A DNA stretch of 62,017 nucleotides from Methanoregulaceae archaeon UXB-2016 (GCA_004332335.1 SISS01000028.1:1-62017), one strand, 5' to 3'; shown: positions 26,390 through 35,774, counted from the first letter of the stretch. The notes: generated by a model not told the origin, from the letters alone. Made by a program: numbers and translations.

Positions 26390-27277
26390 ATGCCCTCCGT
26401 GGATATCTGGATGAACATGACAGACGAACGCGAGGTGATCGAGGTGATCGAGGTGCTCGCCGCACGGCCGACCGTAGAGGGGGCCGGGGGCCGGCTCCGG
26501 CGGGCCTTCAGCCACGCCGAGGTCCCGCGCTTCGACCCGTTCCTGATGCTCGACGACTTCCGGGCCGAGCGGCCGAGCGACTACCTCGCCGGCTTTCCGT
26601 ATCATCCGCACCGCGGGATGGAGACGGTCACGTACATGCTCGAAGGGATCGTCGCCCACGACGACAGCATGGGCCACCATGGCGCGGTCGGGGCCGGCGC
26701 GGTCCAGTGGATGACGGCCGGCTCGGGGATCGTCCACCAGGAGATGCCCCGCCCGGTCGAGGGGCGGATGGGCGGCTTCCAGCTCTGGGTGAACCTGCCG
26801 GCCGAGAAGAAGCTGATGGAGCCCCGATACCAGGAGATCGAGGCCGGCGCGATCCCGATCTATCGGGGCGACGGCGCCACGGTCCGGGTGATCGCGGGCG
26901 AACACGTGGGCGTGCGGGGGCCTGTCGCCGGGATCGTGGCCGAGCCGACCTTCCTCGACGTCCGGCTCGAGGCCGGCACGGCCTTCGAGCACCCGACCCC
27001 GTCAGGGCAGACCACGTTCGCGTACGTCTACGGCGGGGACGGGGCCTTCGGCCCGGACGGGACCGTGGTCTCGGACGCCCACGTCGCCCGGTTCGGCGAC
27101 GGCCAGCTCGTCCGGGCTCGGGCCGGCGAGGCGGGGCTCCGCTTCCTGCTCGCGACCGGCCGGCCGATCGGCGAGCCCATCGCCTGGCGGGGACCGGTCG
27201 TGATGAACACGGAGGCCGAGCTGGCCGAGGCCTTCCGCGAGCTCCGCGATGGGACGTTCGTGAAGAAAGGAGAGTAA
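26390..27277 (+). CDS. Pirin family protein
   Basis: A bicupin of 295 residues with pirin features: FDPFLMLDDFR, FPYHPHRGMETVTYMLEG (metal-binding His), DSMGHHGAVGAGAVQWMTAG, SGIVHQEMP and FQLWVNLP. Pirins are non-heme iron proteins; some oxidise flavonoids or act as redox-sensing co-regulators, and the archaeal role is unknown. The start is uncertain: a TTAAGGTTATC box at 26351-26361 favours ATG 26390, though ATG 26411 or 26417 are possible. A short GTGATCGAG tandem repeat codes for VIEVIEV near the N terminus. Confidence 0.88.
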   Translation: MPSVDIWMNMTDEREVIEVIEVLAARPTVEGAGGRLRRAFSHAEVPRFDPFLMLDDFRAERPSDYLAGFPYHPHRGMETVTYMLEGIVAHDDSMGHHGAVGAGAVQWMTAGSGIVHQEMPRPVEGRMGGFQLWVNLPAEKKLMEPRYQEIEAGAIPIYRGDGATVRVIAGEHVGVRGPVAGIVAEPTFLDVRLEAGTAFEHPTPSGQTTFAYVYGGDGAFGPDGTVVSDAHVARFGDGQLVRARAGEAGLRFLLATGRPIGEPIAWRGPVVMNTEAELAEAFRELRDGTFVKKGE

Positions 27278-27390
27278 GGGGAAGTCGCTCGGGAGCGGGG
27301 ATCGAAACCGTTCATGCTCGACTGCTTCTGTCGAGCGGGCCGGACACGAGGAGGGGGATCATGTACTGTTGCCGCCCAAATTGGGGGAGG

Positions 27391-29121
27391 CTAAGCGGTC
27401 GACATCGGGCCGATCGAGACCCGCCAGGGATTTTCATTCCCCTGGATATCGAGGATGTACGATCCCGGCTTTTCGATGTCGATACTCCTCGTCCCCCCGT
27501 CTTCGAACGTGAGTGACCCTCCAATATGTTCTCCCATACTATCAAGGAGATACAGATTGACCAGTCCGTCCGACTCCACACCGATCTGGTAGATACCGGC
27601 TGAGAGGTCGAAAAACGGCGTGGCATGCGCCCCCGTCCCAGACCAGGATAATGATTGTTGACCCGCAGTCGTGGCCGTGGTGATCGGCGTGCTCGTCGGG
27701 GTCGCTGTCGGCGCTGTCGTCACGACCGTCGTGGGCGTGGTGGTAAGGGGTGACGTCGTGGCGACCGTGGTGATGGCGGTGCTCGTCGCCGTCGCCACCC
27801 CGGTCCAGGTCACGGTCGCGGACCAGGTCCCGGTCCCCCAGACCTCGAGGTGGTACTGGTCCGCCTTCGTGAGGGTCGTCGTCGACCCACCGGGGTTCGG
27901 GCCCGCGACGGTCGTGGAGAGGGTTGTGCCCGAGGAGTCCTTCAGGTAGGCCATCGTCATCTGGTCCGCGGAGAGCTGGACGCTCACCGTGCCGGGTGAG
28001 AGGTTGATCCCCGGCATACTCCCGCCCCCGTTGCCCGAGAAGGTCCGGGTCTCCGTCTGCTGTGTCGGCTGGCCCGCAGCCTGCGAAGGGCTGGAAGCGA
28101 CTGTCGGAGTCGCGGTCAGGATCGAGACCGTCCAGGTATCGGTCACGTTCCCGGCCCCTATCGCGAGCACGTAGTCGCTGTCTTCAGGCACCGCGATCCC
28201 GAACCTGCCCCCGGGCGGCGAGAAGGCCGCGAGGCCGAGCTGCGTACCGGTCTCGTCGACCAGGATGACCGCGGTCGTGCCGGAGGACGCGATCACGACC
28301 GAGGCCGCCCCCTGCGTCAGGTGGACGTATCCCGGCGACCAGTTGCCCCAGCCGGCCCAGGAGAGCGGCCCGGTCGCATACCCGTACCCGTCGGTCGACG
28401 GCTCGACCGTGGGGAGGGTGACCGGCCGCCATGACGTCGTCGGGATCGGCGTGATGGTCGGTGTCCGGCCCCTCACGCTCGAGTAGAGGCCCGAGCCCAG
28501 GTGGCCGCCACGGCTCACGACGGCTCCATCGCCGCCGTCTCCACTGCCCCCGGCGTTCTGGATATACCGGGAGAGCGTCGTGTTGGACACCGGGGTGAGA
28601 GTCCCGCCGGGCGTGCTGTTGTCGGCCCGGGCCGCGGAGGGGAGCAGGGTCGAGGTCGAAGCGGTCGTGTCCGGGCGGCTCAGGTTCGGGGCCGGGGAGG
28701 CGAGCGCGGCGGCGCCGGCCTTGGCTGCGACCGTCGGGGCCGGATCGAGGGGTTTCTCGCCGATGAATCCCCCGAGAAAGAGCACGGCCACCACGGCGAT
28801 CACGAGGACGGCACCGACGCCTGCGAGGATAAGCAGACGTTTTTTTCGGGTGGAGTCCGCCTTCTCCTCGCCGAACGCGTACCGGCAGTAGATGCAGAAC
28901 TGTGCCTCGGCCGGGCTGGTCCGGCCGCACTCCGGACAGATCACCCCCGGCGGGGCCGGCGGCGGAGAGGCGGAGACAGGTTCGGAGGCCGACTCCTCGG
29001 GGACGGGATTAGGGAGCCGATCGGCCGGAGGAGGCGCCGTGCCCTCCATGCGCTCGCCGCAGCTCGGGCACTTCTCAAAGTCGGCCGGCACCGCTTCCCC
29101 GCAGCCCGGGCACTCCTTCAT
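27391..29121 (-). CDS. Zinc-ribbon membrane-anchored surface protein
   Basis: A 576-residue protein. The N terminus carries two zinc ribbons, CPGCGEAVPADFEKCPSCG (residues 4-22) and CPECG...FCIYC (about 62-80). A membrane segment (LLILAGVGAVLVIAVVAVLFL, about 95-115) follows, then a long external part. That part has Thr/Ser-rich linkers and two jelly-roll-like repeats, each with a YVLAIG/YILDIQG-type strand near its end. The topology predicts zinc ribbons inside and adhesive or sensory beta domains outside. It is cotranscribed at most with nothing obvious; the GDSL gene starts 1.7 kb away on the same strand. Function unknown. Confidence 0.8.
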   Translation of the reverse strand: MKECPGCGEAVPADFEKCPSCGERMEGTAPPPADRLPNPVPEESASEPVSASPPPAPPGVICPECGRTSPAEAQFCIYCRYAFGEEKADSTRKKRLLILAGVGAVLVIAVVAVLFLGGFIGEKPLDPAPTVAAKAGAAALASPAPNLSRPDTTASTSTLLPSAARADNSTPGGTLTPVSNTTLSRYIQNAGGSGDGGDGAVVSRGGHLGSGLYSSVRGRTPTITPIPTTSWRPVTLPTVEPSTDGYGYATGPLSWAGWGNWSPGYVHLTQGAASVVIASSGTTAVILVDETGTQLGLAAFSPPGGRFGIAVPEDSDYVLAIGAGNVTDTWTVSILTATPTVASSPSQAAGQPTQQTETRTFSGNGGGSMPGINLSPGTVSVQLSADQMTMAYLKDSSGTTLSTTVAGPNPGGSTTTLTKADQYHLEVWGTGTWSATVTWTGVATATSTAITTVATTSPLTTTPTTVVTTAPTATPTSTPITTATTAGQQSLSWSGTGAHATPFFDLSAGIYQIGVESDGLVNLYLLDSMGEHIGGSLTFEDGGTRSIDIEKPGSYILDIQGNENPWRVSIGPMSTA

Positions 29122-29245
29122 CCGACCATCGCCATACGGATACGTTGTTAAGAAGCCACAATAAAGGTGCCGAAATTGTCACGGGGGCGGGCGTCCGACG
29201 AGCGCTCGATGGCGCTCCATCGTCGATCCCGTCCCGGTGATCGGT

Positions 29246-30826
29246 CTATCGCGACCCCGACCGTCGGCTGAGGAGTCCGGCCAGGATGTTGTAGTTGCTG
29301 GTCGCGTCTCCACCGAAGGTGCCCGAGCTCCGGAGTTCGCCAAAGAGGTTCATGGCCTTGGTCGCCTCGCTCCGGAAGACGGTCTGGTCGCCGCTCGCGC
29401 TCGCCTGATACGCAAGGGCCGTGTGCTGCCAGCCCCGGGCATAGCTCGCGAACTCGCCCGCATAGGTCCCCTTGTTGTTCAGGACCGGGACGATCGCGGC
29501 CGTGTACGCAGTCCCGTCGCCGAACGAGGTCCCGGCATACGAGACGCCCCTGAGCGTGGTCGTGGCCTGGCCGAAGAGCGCCTGCGAGCTCTGGAACTTC
29601 TCGGCGGCCGACTGGAACGACGCGGCCGCCGCGGCATACTGCCCTGCATTCATCTGGGCGCGGCCCGTGCTGTAGACGTCCGAGCCGTCGTACATCGCGA
29701 GCGCCGCGTCGGCGAGGGCGACATACGCGGTCGACATGGACTTCATGAGGGCGAGGTTCGCCGTGTTCGACGGGTCGTCCACCCGGGTGGCCGTGTCCAG
29801 GCAGGTCGTGAACCCCGTCTTCGCCTGGTTCAGGTGCTGCCGGATCCGGGCGAAGTCGCTTGCACCCCAGGCGTTGCTCCAGGCCGTGTTGCCGCCCGAG
29901 TAGGAGGCATACGCCTGGGCCACGGTCGCACCGCCTGGCGGGGTGGTCCGGGTCGTCATCGGGGTGGTGATCGGCGTGCTCGTCGCCGTCGGTGTCGGGG
30001 TCTTCGTCACCGTCAACGTCGGCGTCAGCGTCTCAGTCACCGTCGGGATCGGCGTCGGGGTCTCCGTCTCAGTCGTGGTCCCCTTCATGAGATAGGACCT
30101 GATCGCCGCGTACCATCGGTCCGCGATCTTCTTCTCCCCGCTCTCGTCGGGGTGGATGTACCGCGGCGCCTGGTTGTCGGCGCGCCCGTCGTACCCCGAG
30201 TAGAGGTCGACCACGCAGACCGGCGAGCTCGAGGTCGATCTGCTCGAAGCCCAGGCAGGCAACCGGTTGTTGAACTCGATCAGCCCCGAGGCCTGATTCC
30301 GTCCCGAGTCGCCGGTCGGCGGGAGCTTCGCGATGAAGATCGCGATCTTCGGGTTCTTCGCGCGGAGAGCCTTCACGACCCCGTCCATATCCTCGAACCG
30401 CGTCGCCATCGGGGTCTGATGGAGCACGTCGTTCGTGCCGAGCAGCACGAGTGCGATATCCGGTCTGTAGCCGTTGAGCCAGGAGGAGAGCTTTCCGCCA
30501 GAACCGACGCCGTCAACGATCCCGCCGATCGTGTATCCGCCGTGCCCCTCATGCGCCTTGTCGAAGCTGACCGGGAAGTTCGGCGAGCTCGAGGACCCGA
30601 CGAAGTCGACGTCGAAGCCGTTCTCACGGAGCTCCTCCCAGAGCCAGTAGCGGTAGGTCGGGTGCATGTCCCCGTCATCCGTGTCGAGCGTCCCCTTGGT
30701 GAGCGAGTCGCCGAGCGGGACGATGCGAGTCGTGGCATCAACGGCGCCTCCTATCAGGAGGGCCATGAGCAGGAGCGCGGCCAGAACGAGCCAGATTCGC
30801 GGCCGACGAGGGAGTATGCAGGTCAT
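29246..30826 (-). CDS. Secreted SGNH/GDSL hydrolase with Thr-rich linker and helical C-terminal domain
   Basis: A 526-residue protein with an N-terminal membrane or signal segment (WLVLAALLLMALLIGGAV, about residues 12-29). A SGNH hydrolase domain follows with the catalytic Ser in VPLGDSLT, the Gly block, GTND, and the Asp/His pair in HPDESGEKKIAD. A Thr/Pro linker comes at about 245-300, then a C-terminal helical, Ala-rich domain. It probably removes acyl or acetyl groups from surface glycans. The open frame runs upstream to 31096, but ATG 30826 is followed by a classic signal and preceded by GCATTTATCG (about 30862-30871), so the shorter form is chosen. Confidence 0.88.
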   Translation of the reverse strand: MTCILPRRPRIWLVLAALLLMALLIGGAVDATTRIVPLGDSLTKGTLDTDDGDMHPTYRYWLWEELRENGFDVDFVGSSSSPNFPVSFDKAHEGHGGYTIGGIVDGVGSGGKLSSWLNGYRPDIALVLLGTNDVLHQTPMATRFEDMDGVVKALRAKNPKIAIFIAKLPPTGDSGRNQASGLIEFNNRLPAWASSRSTSSSPVCVVDLYSGYDGRADNQAPRYIHPDESGEKKIADRWYAAIRSYLMKGTTTETETPTPIPTVTETLTPTLTVTKTPTPTATSTPITTPMTTRTTPPGGATVAQAYASYSGGNTAWSNAWGASDFARIRQHLNQAKTGFTTCLDTATRVDDPSNTANLALMKSMSTAYVALADAALAMYDGSDVYSTGRAQMNAGQYAAAAASFQSAAEKFQSSQALFGQATTTLRGVSYAGTSFGDGTAYTAAIVPVLNNKGTYAGEFASYARGWQHTALAYQASASGDQTVFRSEATKAMNLFGELRSSGTFGGDATSNYNILAGLLSRRSGSR

Positions 30827-31236
30827 ATGACCACTACAACAGATATTCCTGCGGCGATCGCGATAAATGCTCTGGCCGCCTCTGGCTCCCGGCGTACCCG
30901 GTACGGGATCTGCGGAGGAAGGGAACGCCCCCTCGCAGAATGTTGAGGTGCAGGACGACGCGGGCAATGTCGCTCCGGCCTCCCCATTCTGATCGGAATC
31001 GCCGACCAGGCCGTTGCCGAGAGAGAGCGCCGGCAGGGGAGACGCCGACGGGAGGCCTGTCGTCCCTCGAGACCGCGAGAGGCCCTCTCGCAGCACCTGC
31101 GCGCACCGCTACCCGCATCAGTGGTGCGAAAGACGGCCGAAAACAGGCAGAGCCGGTGACCGCCCGGGGCTCTCGAAGAGGCCGATGAACCGAGAGAGGG
31201 CGTGCTAGAGGCAGACGGACGTGATAGAAGTGAAGA
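30827..31236. other. 410-base intergenic region without a supported gene
   Basis: Besides the promoter of the GDSL gene near its left end, I see no gene or RNA here. Frames in this stretch are short and have Arg-rich shadow composition. It directly adjoins the left attachment site of the integrated element. Confidence 0.4.
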
Positions 31237-31280
31237 GAATGCTGCTATGGGGATTCGAACCCCAGTCGAAGGAGTGAGAG
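31237..31280. repeat. Left attachment site (attL), 3' part of tRNA-Glu
   Basis: The 44 bases are identical to 37512-37555. They cover three bases beyond the tRNA 3' end, the acceptor 3' strand, the T arm, the variable region and the 3' anticodon stem, stopping at the 5' edge of the anticodon loop. Outside this block the two sites differ. Confidence 0.93.
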
Positions 31281-31326
31281 GCCGCTCTCCGGTGATTATT
31301 TCGGGTCAAAACCAAATCATTCATCA

Positions 31327-32667
31327 ATGGGTGAAATCGCGTTTTCCTATGATGAGATGATGAAATGGGTTTTTGAAATTGGTAGGGAGAGAGACAAAAC
31401 GACGGCAAATAATAACAAAAAAATTGCCCACGATTTCATTTGGCCATTTACCAATGGAACCATCACCATCGATCGCATGGATGCGATACGGAATGGAATT
31501 TATGCACATTATAATGGCCCCAAATCGGAATCAAGCAGAAAGAAGGCGCTGGGGGTTACCAAACGATTTTTAAACAATTTTTTTGATGACGATATGTCCA
31601 GGTTCGTTAAACGGTTGGAACAAAACAAACCACGGTCTTCGCTTCGGCTGAATCAGCGAATATTGGAAGATGAAGACATCCGAAATGTAATAAAACGTAT
31701 CCAGCGTGATGAAGACCGGATAGATATAAAAAAACAACATTGTGCTTTGTTTACCTTCCTAGCATACACGGGAATGAGGCCAGCAACCGCTCAAAAATTA
31801 AAAGTGGGGGATTTCCGGGAAGCATTGACAACAAAAAAACCCTGTCTTATAATTGACTCAAAGATCGACAAAACGCTAACAGAACATTACGTTCCCCTTC
31901 ATCCAGTTGTGGTTAAAGTATTGGGTGAGGTAATCGAAGGGAAGGGGGATAATGAACCAGTCTTTACATCGTACACATTATTACAACGACTGCTGAGGGG
32001 CTCGCAAACACCAATGATAAACCAACCAAAACTGAAGGTTGAGGTTCGCGATTGTCGTAAATTCATGATCCAGAAGTCAAAGGTTGAACTGAAGTTGAAT
32101 CCTGAGATCCTCAATTACATCGTTGGACACAACCTCGGAGGTATTGATCCCAAATATTACACGGGGTATAAGCGGGAGGTTTTTTACGATGAATACATGG
32201 CCGCTTGGGGACCGATCGATCTCATTGATGGACTGGAACCACGGAATGGTGAATCCCCGATGCTAGAAGTTATTCAATCACTTGAATCCACGATAGCCGA
32301 CGTGGAATCAGGGCAAACCACTGAAGAAATTTTAACAAAAATCGAGGATACCATAACTAATACTTCAAACCTCATCAGTCAGGTGAGAGAATATAATCGA
32401 GGCAGAGAAGATAAAATCGATTTTCCGGCCGAATTGCCGTCGATGAAATCAATTCGACTGTGGATCATGGCCGATACCGCGACACGGGAGATATATCAGT
32501 CACAGGATGGGGTTGAAGAATGTAGGAAAACAATTGCTCATGAATACTTCCACAAATACTATAATATATATTATGACCTTAGGCAGAACTGTATCAGTCG
32601 CGGGTTGCTGGTCGAGAAAATCGTTAGTGGAGACCCGGACAATCGAAATGTGGTGTACATACGATGA
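31327..32667 (+). CDS. Tyrosine recombinase/integrase of the element
   Basis: A 446-residue integrase that starts 46 bases inside attL. Residues 1-100 look like a SAM-like DNA-binding domain. The catalytic domain runs from about 115 to 285 with Arg151 (YTGMRPATAQKL), a Lys near 179, an RDCRKF box (Arg241, Arg244) where HxxR is usual, His268 (VGHNLGG) and a nucleophile probably at Tyr277 (YYTGY). About 160 further residues form a C-terminal extension with helical, charged segments. It should integrate and excise the element at tRNA-Glu. The gene is not split by integration, so it remains expressible. Codon use is AT-rich, unlike the host. Confidence 0.88.
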   Translation: MGEIAFSYDEMMKWVFEIGRERDKTTANNNKKIAHDFIWPFTNGTITIDRMDAIRNGIYAHYNGPKSESSRKKALGVTKRFLNNFFDDDMSRFVKRLEQNKPRSSLRLNQRILEDEDIRNVIKRIQRDEDRIDIKKQHCALFTFLAYTGMRPATAQKLKVGDFREALTTKKPCLIIDSKIDKTLTEHYVPLHPVVVKVLGEVIEGKGDNEPVFTSYTLLQRLLRGSQTPMINQPKLKVEVRDCRKFMIQKSKVELKLNPEILNYIVGHNLGGIDPKYYTGYKREVFYDEYMAAWGPIDLIDGLEPRNGESPMLEVIQSLESTIADVESGQTTEEILTKIEDTITNTSNLISQVREYNRGREDKIDFPAELPSMKSIRLWIMADTATREIYQSQDGVEECRKTIAHEYFHKYYNIYYDLRQNCISRGLLVEKIVSGDPDNRNVVYIR

Positions 32668-32733
32668 AAAATGTGGAAAACTTCTAAAAATTTTATGCGC
32701 GGTGGCATGGGCACGAAGAAGGGGGTGCCCCCC

Positions 32734-32922
32734 TCAACCCTGACAAACATTGGGTTCATCATCCGAATGGATGAGTATTTTTGTCACAGCGTATCGAAAG
32801 CGCGGCATGGAATTGGGCATGGGCAACACGATCTCTCCGATCACCCACCTGTGATATTTGTTGATGTCTTTCTCAACAGCATCAAGTCTGTTGCTCCACT
32901 TCTCGACACGACTAAACGCCAT
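32734..32922 (-). CDS. Small protein of the element, function unknown
   Basis: A 62-residue frame beginning MAFSRVEKWSNRLDAVEKD, helical and charged at first and ending in a basic, mixed tail. Its ATG lies within the last codons of the 33199 gene (AAACATGGCGTTTAG) and is preceded by AGGAG at ideal spacing, which argues for real translation coupled to that gene. No family recognised; the first helix could form a coiled coil. It ends near the integrase stop (convergent). Confidence 0.5.
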   Translation of the reverse strand: MAFSRVEKWSNRLDAVEKDINKYHRWVIGEIVLPMPNSMPRFRYAVTKILIHSDDEPNVCQG

Positions 32923-33199
32923 GTTTACTCCTGATCCACTCCTCCGCATCATCACAATGCATCTCACGTTTGATGTCTTCCACAAATCCATCAAGACGCT
33001 CCAGGCGGGCTTCTATGGCGTTGTAACGCTCGTGTTCGATGAAGAGTTCGACACACTTTATAGCCTGTCGTAGATAGGCTAGGCGAACCTTGTTATAGGC
33101 ATTGTTATAGGGTTCCTCTATCTCTTTTGCGCTCTCGAACAGTAGGGATTGAAGAACGGATTCAACGTTCTTTGCTGTCAGTTTGGGCAACGGTTTCAT
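32912..33199 (-). CDS. Small helical protein of the element, function unknown
   Basis: A 95-residue, mostly helical protein (MKPLPKLTAKNVESVLQSL..., RLAYLRQAIKCVELFIEHE, LERLDGFVEDIKREMHCDD). An AAGGGGAA site lies before ATG 33199, so the upstream extension to 33382, which would run through the iteron array, is rejected. It forms a two-gene unit with the 62-residue gene. It is transcribed away from the presumed origin, so a role in replication control or partition is possible but unproven. Confidence 0.65.
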   Translation of the reverse strand: MKPLPKLTAKNVESVLQSLLFESAKEIEEPYNNAYNKVRLAYLRQAIKCVELFIEHERYNAIEARLERLDGFVEDIKREMHCDDAEEWIRSKHGV

Positions 33200-33336
33200 T
33201 ATATATTCCCCTTTGTATTTTATTCTGAATATATTAAGATGGTGGAATATATGAACAAACCCCATATACAGGAGATCTTGGTCAACAAAATAGCAGTGTT
33301 GGTCAATCACAGGTGATGGGGAGAGAGAGAGTTGGG

Positions 33337-33460
33337 GGGTTAGTCGGATTAGTCGGTTAGTCAGGTTAGTCAGGGTATTCACACTATATATGGGTGGATT
33401 AAAAATGTTGACTAACGGACTAATCAGACTAACGAACTAATTATACTAACGAACTAATAG
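33337..33460. repeat. Iteron array, candidate replication origin of the element
   Basis: TTAGTC occurs at 33340, 33349, 33357 and 33366; its complement GACTAA occurs at 33410, 33418 and 33427, followed by one-base variants (AACTAA/TACTAA) at 33435, 33444 and 33452. Spacing alternates 8 and 9 bases throughout. The two oppositely oriented arrays flank about 38 AT-rich bases (TATATATGGG, GGATTAAAAATG). The array lies 60 bases downstream of the PrimPol-helicase gene. Confidence 0.75.
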
Positions 33461-33519
33461 ATGAGGAGAGGGAGATGGGGCCCTTACACCCCCCCGCCCA
33501 ACGAATTGAAAAGAGTGGG

Positions 33520-35772
33520 TTAGGAGAATCTTGGGTTGATCCTGTAGGACCGAACCTTTTCCTCCTCTTTCACCAAAATTTCCTGTGACTCTAACAGGGT
33601 TTCTAGCGCGTTTTTAAAATGCCATGAGGATTTGTTTTCCCGATAGAGGTTGCAACGCCTCATAAGTTCCGCATGAACCGTTTCGCCCTTCTCACGTAGA
33701 ATCCGCACAATTTTCAGTCCGAGGTTACTGGAAGTGATTTCGGTTATGCGCTTCCGAACATCCAACGCAACAGGGATGAAATATCCATCCATTTGGCGAA
33801 TCGCTTCTTCCACGTAGGCGTCGGGGATATGATATTCTAACTCACCCACGGCGATATCATCAGCCTCCCTAGCCCATCTCAAAAACTCCTGTGACCCCAC
33901 AGTAAATAACATCGCGATCTTAAGCACGATAACGGAATATCGGCTAAAGATGGAGGCCGTCATCTCATCGGGATTTCTCCGAAGAGATTGTGTCTGATCC
34001 TGTTCCCAATTGTTGTAAACATCCCATCCCCCCCGTGACAATCGAAACCGTATCGCTGGATGGTTGGCTATGGCCGCCGACAGTTCAGTGTATCGACCCT
34101 GAAGATCACCCACCTTCCTGAAATTGTCCTCAGTTGCTTCACCCAACGGTTTTGTCGGAATGTCGTACGTGGGGTAATACATCAAGAAACGGGGCATAAG
34201 CCCGGATGTAAAATCCTCTTCATCCACCACCCTTGAGGTGGCCTCGATGGTCGACACAAAGTTTATGTTAAGGAAGGGTTCTGGAACATTCCATTCGGAC
34301 TGTTGAGCATTTTTCCCTTTCTTCGCTGTAAGACGTTTTCGGTACGATTTATTATCATAGAGCGATAGAATGATTTCGCGCGCTTCGGCCATGTTCGGCC
34401 TCTTCTTTATCGCGCTGAAGAATTTCGATGCCTCATCGTGGCAAAAATAACTGTGAGGATCTAACGACAACATTTCTATGAAGGACTGGGGAGAAAACTC
34501 CTCGGGAATTTTACCGTAAGGATAGACATCCGTTACCAAATCCACTAGATACCCCAACGCTGTTGATTTCTTGCTCACGCTCGACTGACCAAAACAGAAC
34601 TGAAAAAGGTTCGGATAAACAGTGGTCGTAAACGTGTTTATGGAAATTCGCCTGTCAGAAACGATAGATAACGCCGTGAGCGCATTCGCGAAATGGTACT
34701 CGGGATACGAGGATGTTCGTTCACTGCAAACGTCGATGTACTGGTTAACGAAGTTTTCCGCTTCGAGATTCGGCCTCAGCATGAGCGGAACTGGCTTCTC
34801 TGCCTCGTGATCATCCTCTTCTGATGCGGGAATGATTATCAGAGGAGTATTGGCAATCGCTCGTTTGACCGTAATTTTACCATACGTGCTATCTTTTCTC
34901 CCCTCCCCCCACTTGGTTCTATCATGCAACCCTGATAATCGGAAGATGCGTTCAATCTGATTAGGATCGCGGGTCTGCTCGGCCACCATGCAGCAGAACG
35001 CATAGTCGGCCTTGGAGTGATCATCATCGAAATCAGACAAATCCCCATCATCGTACAACCTTGACCACAGAACGCCCCTTACTGTTTTACACAACTCGAT
35101 GACATGCTCGTCCAGAATTGTGGTTTTCAATCCCGGTTGAGAGGGGGGGGTGGGGGTTGCATCCCCTCTCTTGAGAGGCAAGCCAAGCCACCGCAACGCC
35201 TTTTCGGTCACAGGATTGATGGAGAGAGGCGTTGAATCGATATGATTCCCTGTGAAGACGAAATAGCGCCCGTGATCATATGCCTCAATGCCAATGCCAT
35301 TCCATTCGGTTCGATTATTCCACCCATCAGGGATACGCCCTTTAACGATGATGTGGATTCCCGCCCCGCTTTGTGAAATTTCGCCGTAAGAGTTACAGAG
35401 GGTGAGAAAGGGGGCTATTTCTTCATTAATTTCGCCGTTTTCGTCGACTGCATGATCGAAATCTATGGCGATATAGCCATTTTCCTTCGTGAAAACGAAC
35501 CCGATACCATCCACATCCCCAGACGTCTGGTAGGCCGTGACGGCATTATTGAACGTCGACCAGGTTGGGGGTTTGTTTGTTGACGCGTACGATAAATTTT
35601 GAGGATTTAATGGTATTTTGGTCGATTTTCCATCCCGAAACTCGCGTTTCCATACCACCCATTGTGTTTTTTCCTTCAATTCAGGGGGTATATCGCCATA
35701 TATATTTTGTGAATCAGATAAATTTATATCATCACAGGTAGAACTAATATTGCATACTACTCCCGCATTCAT
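33520..35772 (-). CDS. PrimPol-helicase replication protein (NrS-1 polymerase-like N terminus, DUF3987-like C terminus)
   Basis: A 750-residue protein. Residues about 25-200 match archaeo-eukaryotic primase-like replication proteins: QWVVWKRE, AIDFDHA (metal-binding Asp104/Asp106), SGAGIHIIVKG (135-144) and GRYFVFTGNHID (168-179). A helical bundle follows with FRLSGLHDRTKWGEG and TYGKITVKRA (about 250-305). From about 330 a DUF3987-like ATPase part begins with a Walker-A-like GQSSVSKKST (395-404), which lacks the usual second Gly, and CHDEASKFF as Walker B (about 444-452). The C terminus looks like a winged helix. It should initiate and drive replication of the element from the nearby iterons. 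Confidence 0.85.
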   Translation of the reverse strand: MNAGVVCNISSTCDDINLSDSQNIYGDIPPELKEKTQWVVWKREFRDGKSTKIPLNPQNLSYASTNKPPTWSTFNNAVTAYQTSGDVDGIGFVFTKENGYIAIDFDHAVDENGEINEEIAPFLTLCNSYGEISQSGAGIHIIVKGRIPDGWNNRTEWNGIGIEAYDHGRYFVFTGNHIDSTPLSINPVTEKALRWLGLPLKRGDATPTPPSQPGLKTTILDEHVIELCKTVRGVLWSRLYDDGDLSDFDDDHSKADYAFCCMVAEQTRDPNQIERIFRLSGLHDRTKWGEGRKDSTYGKITVKRAIANTPLIIIPASEEDDHEAEKPVPLMLRPNLEAENFVNQYIDVCSERTSSYPEYHFANALTALSIVSDRRISINTFTTTVYPNLFQFCFGQSSVSKKSTALGYLVDLVTDVYPYGKIPEEFSPQSFIEMLSLDPHSYFCHDEASKFFSAIKKRPNMAEAREIILSLYDNKSYRKRLTAKKGKNAQQSEWNVPEPFLNINFVSTIEATSRVVDEEDFTSGLMPRFLMYYPTYDIPTKPLGEATEDNFRKVGDLQGRYTELSAAIANHPAIRFRLSRGGWDVYNNWEQDQTQSLRRNPDEMTASIFSRYSVIVLKIAMLFTVGSQEFLRWAREADDIAVGELEYHIPDAYVEEAIRQMDGYFIPVALDVRKRITEITSSNLGLKIVRILREKGETVHAELMRRCNLYRENKSSWHFKNALETLLESQEILVKEEEKVRSYRINPRFS

Positions 35773-35774
35773 TT

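Noticed and set aside
30827..31096. N-terminal extension of the GDSL hydrolase
   Set aside because: The extension is low-complexity, and ATG 30826 is followed by a signal segment and preceded by a TATA-like box.
33200..33382. Upstream extension of the 95-residue element gene
   Set aside because: It would read through the iteron array, and a good ribosome-binding site lies directly before ATG 33199.
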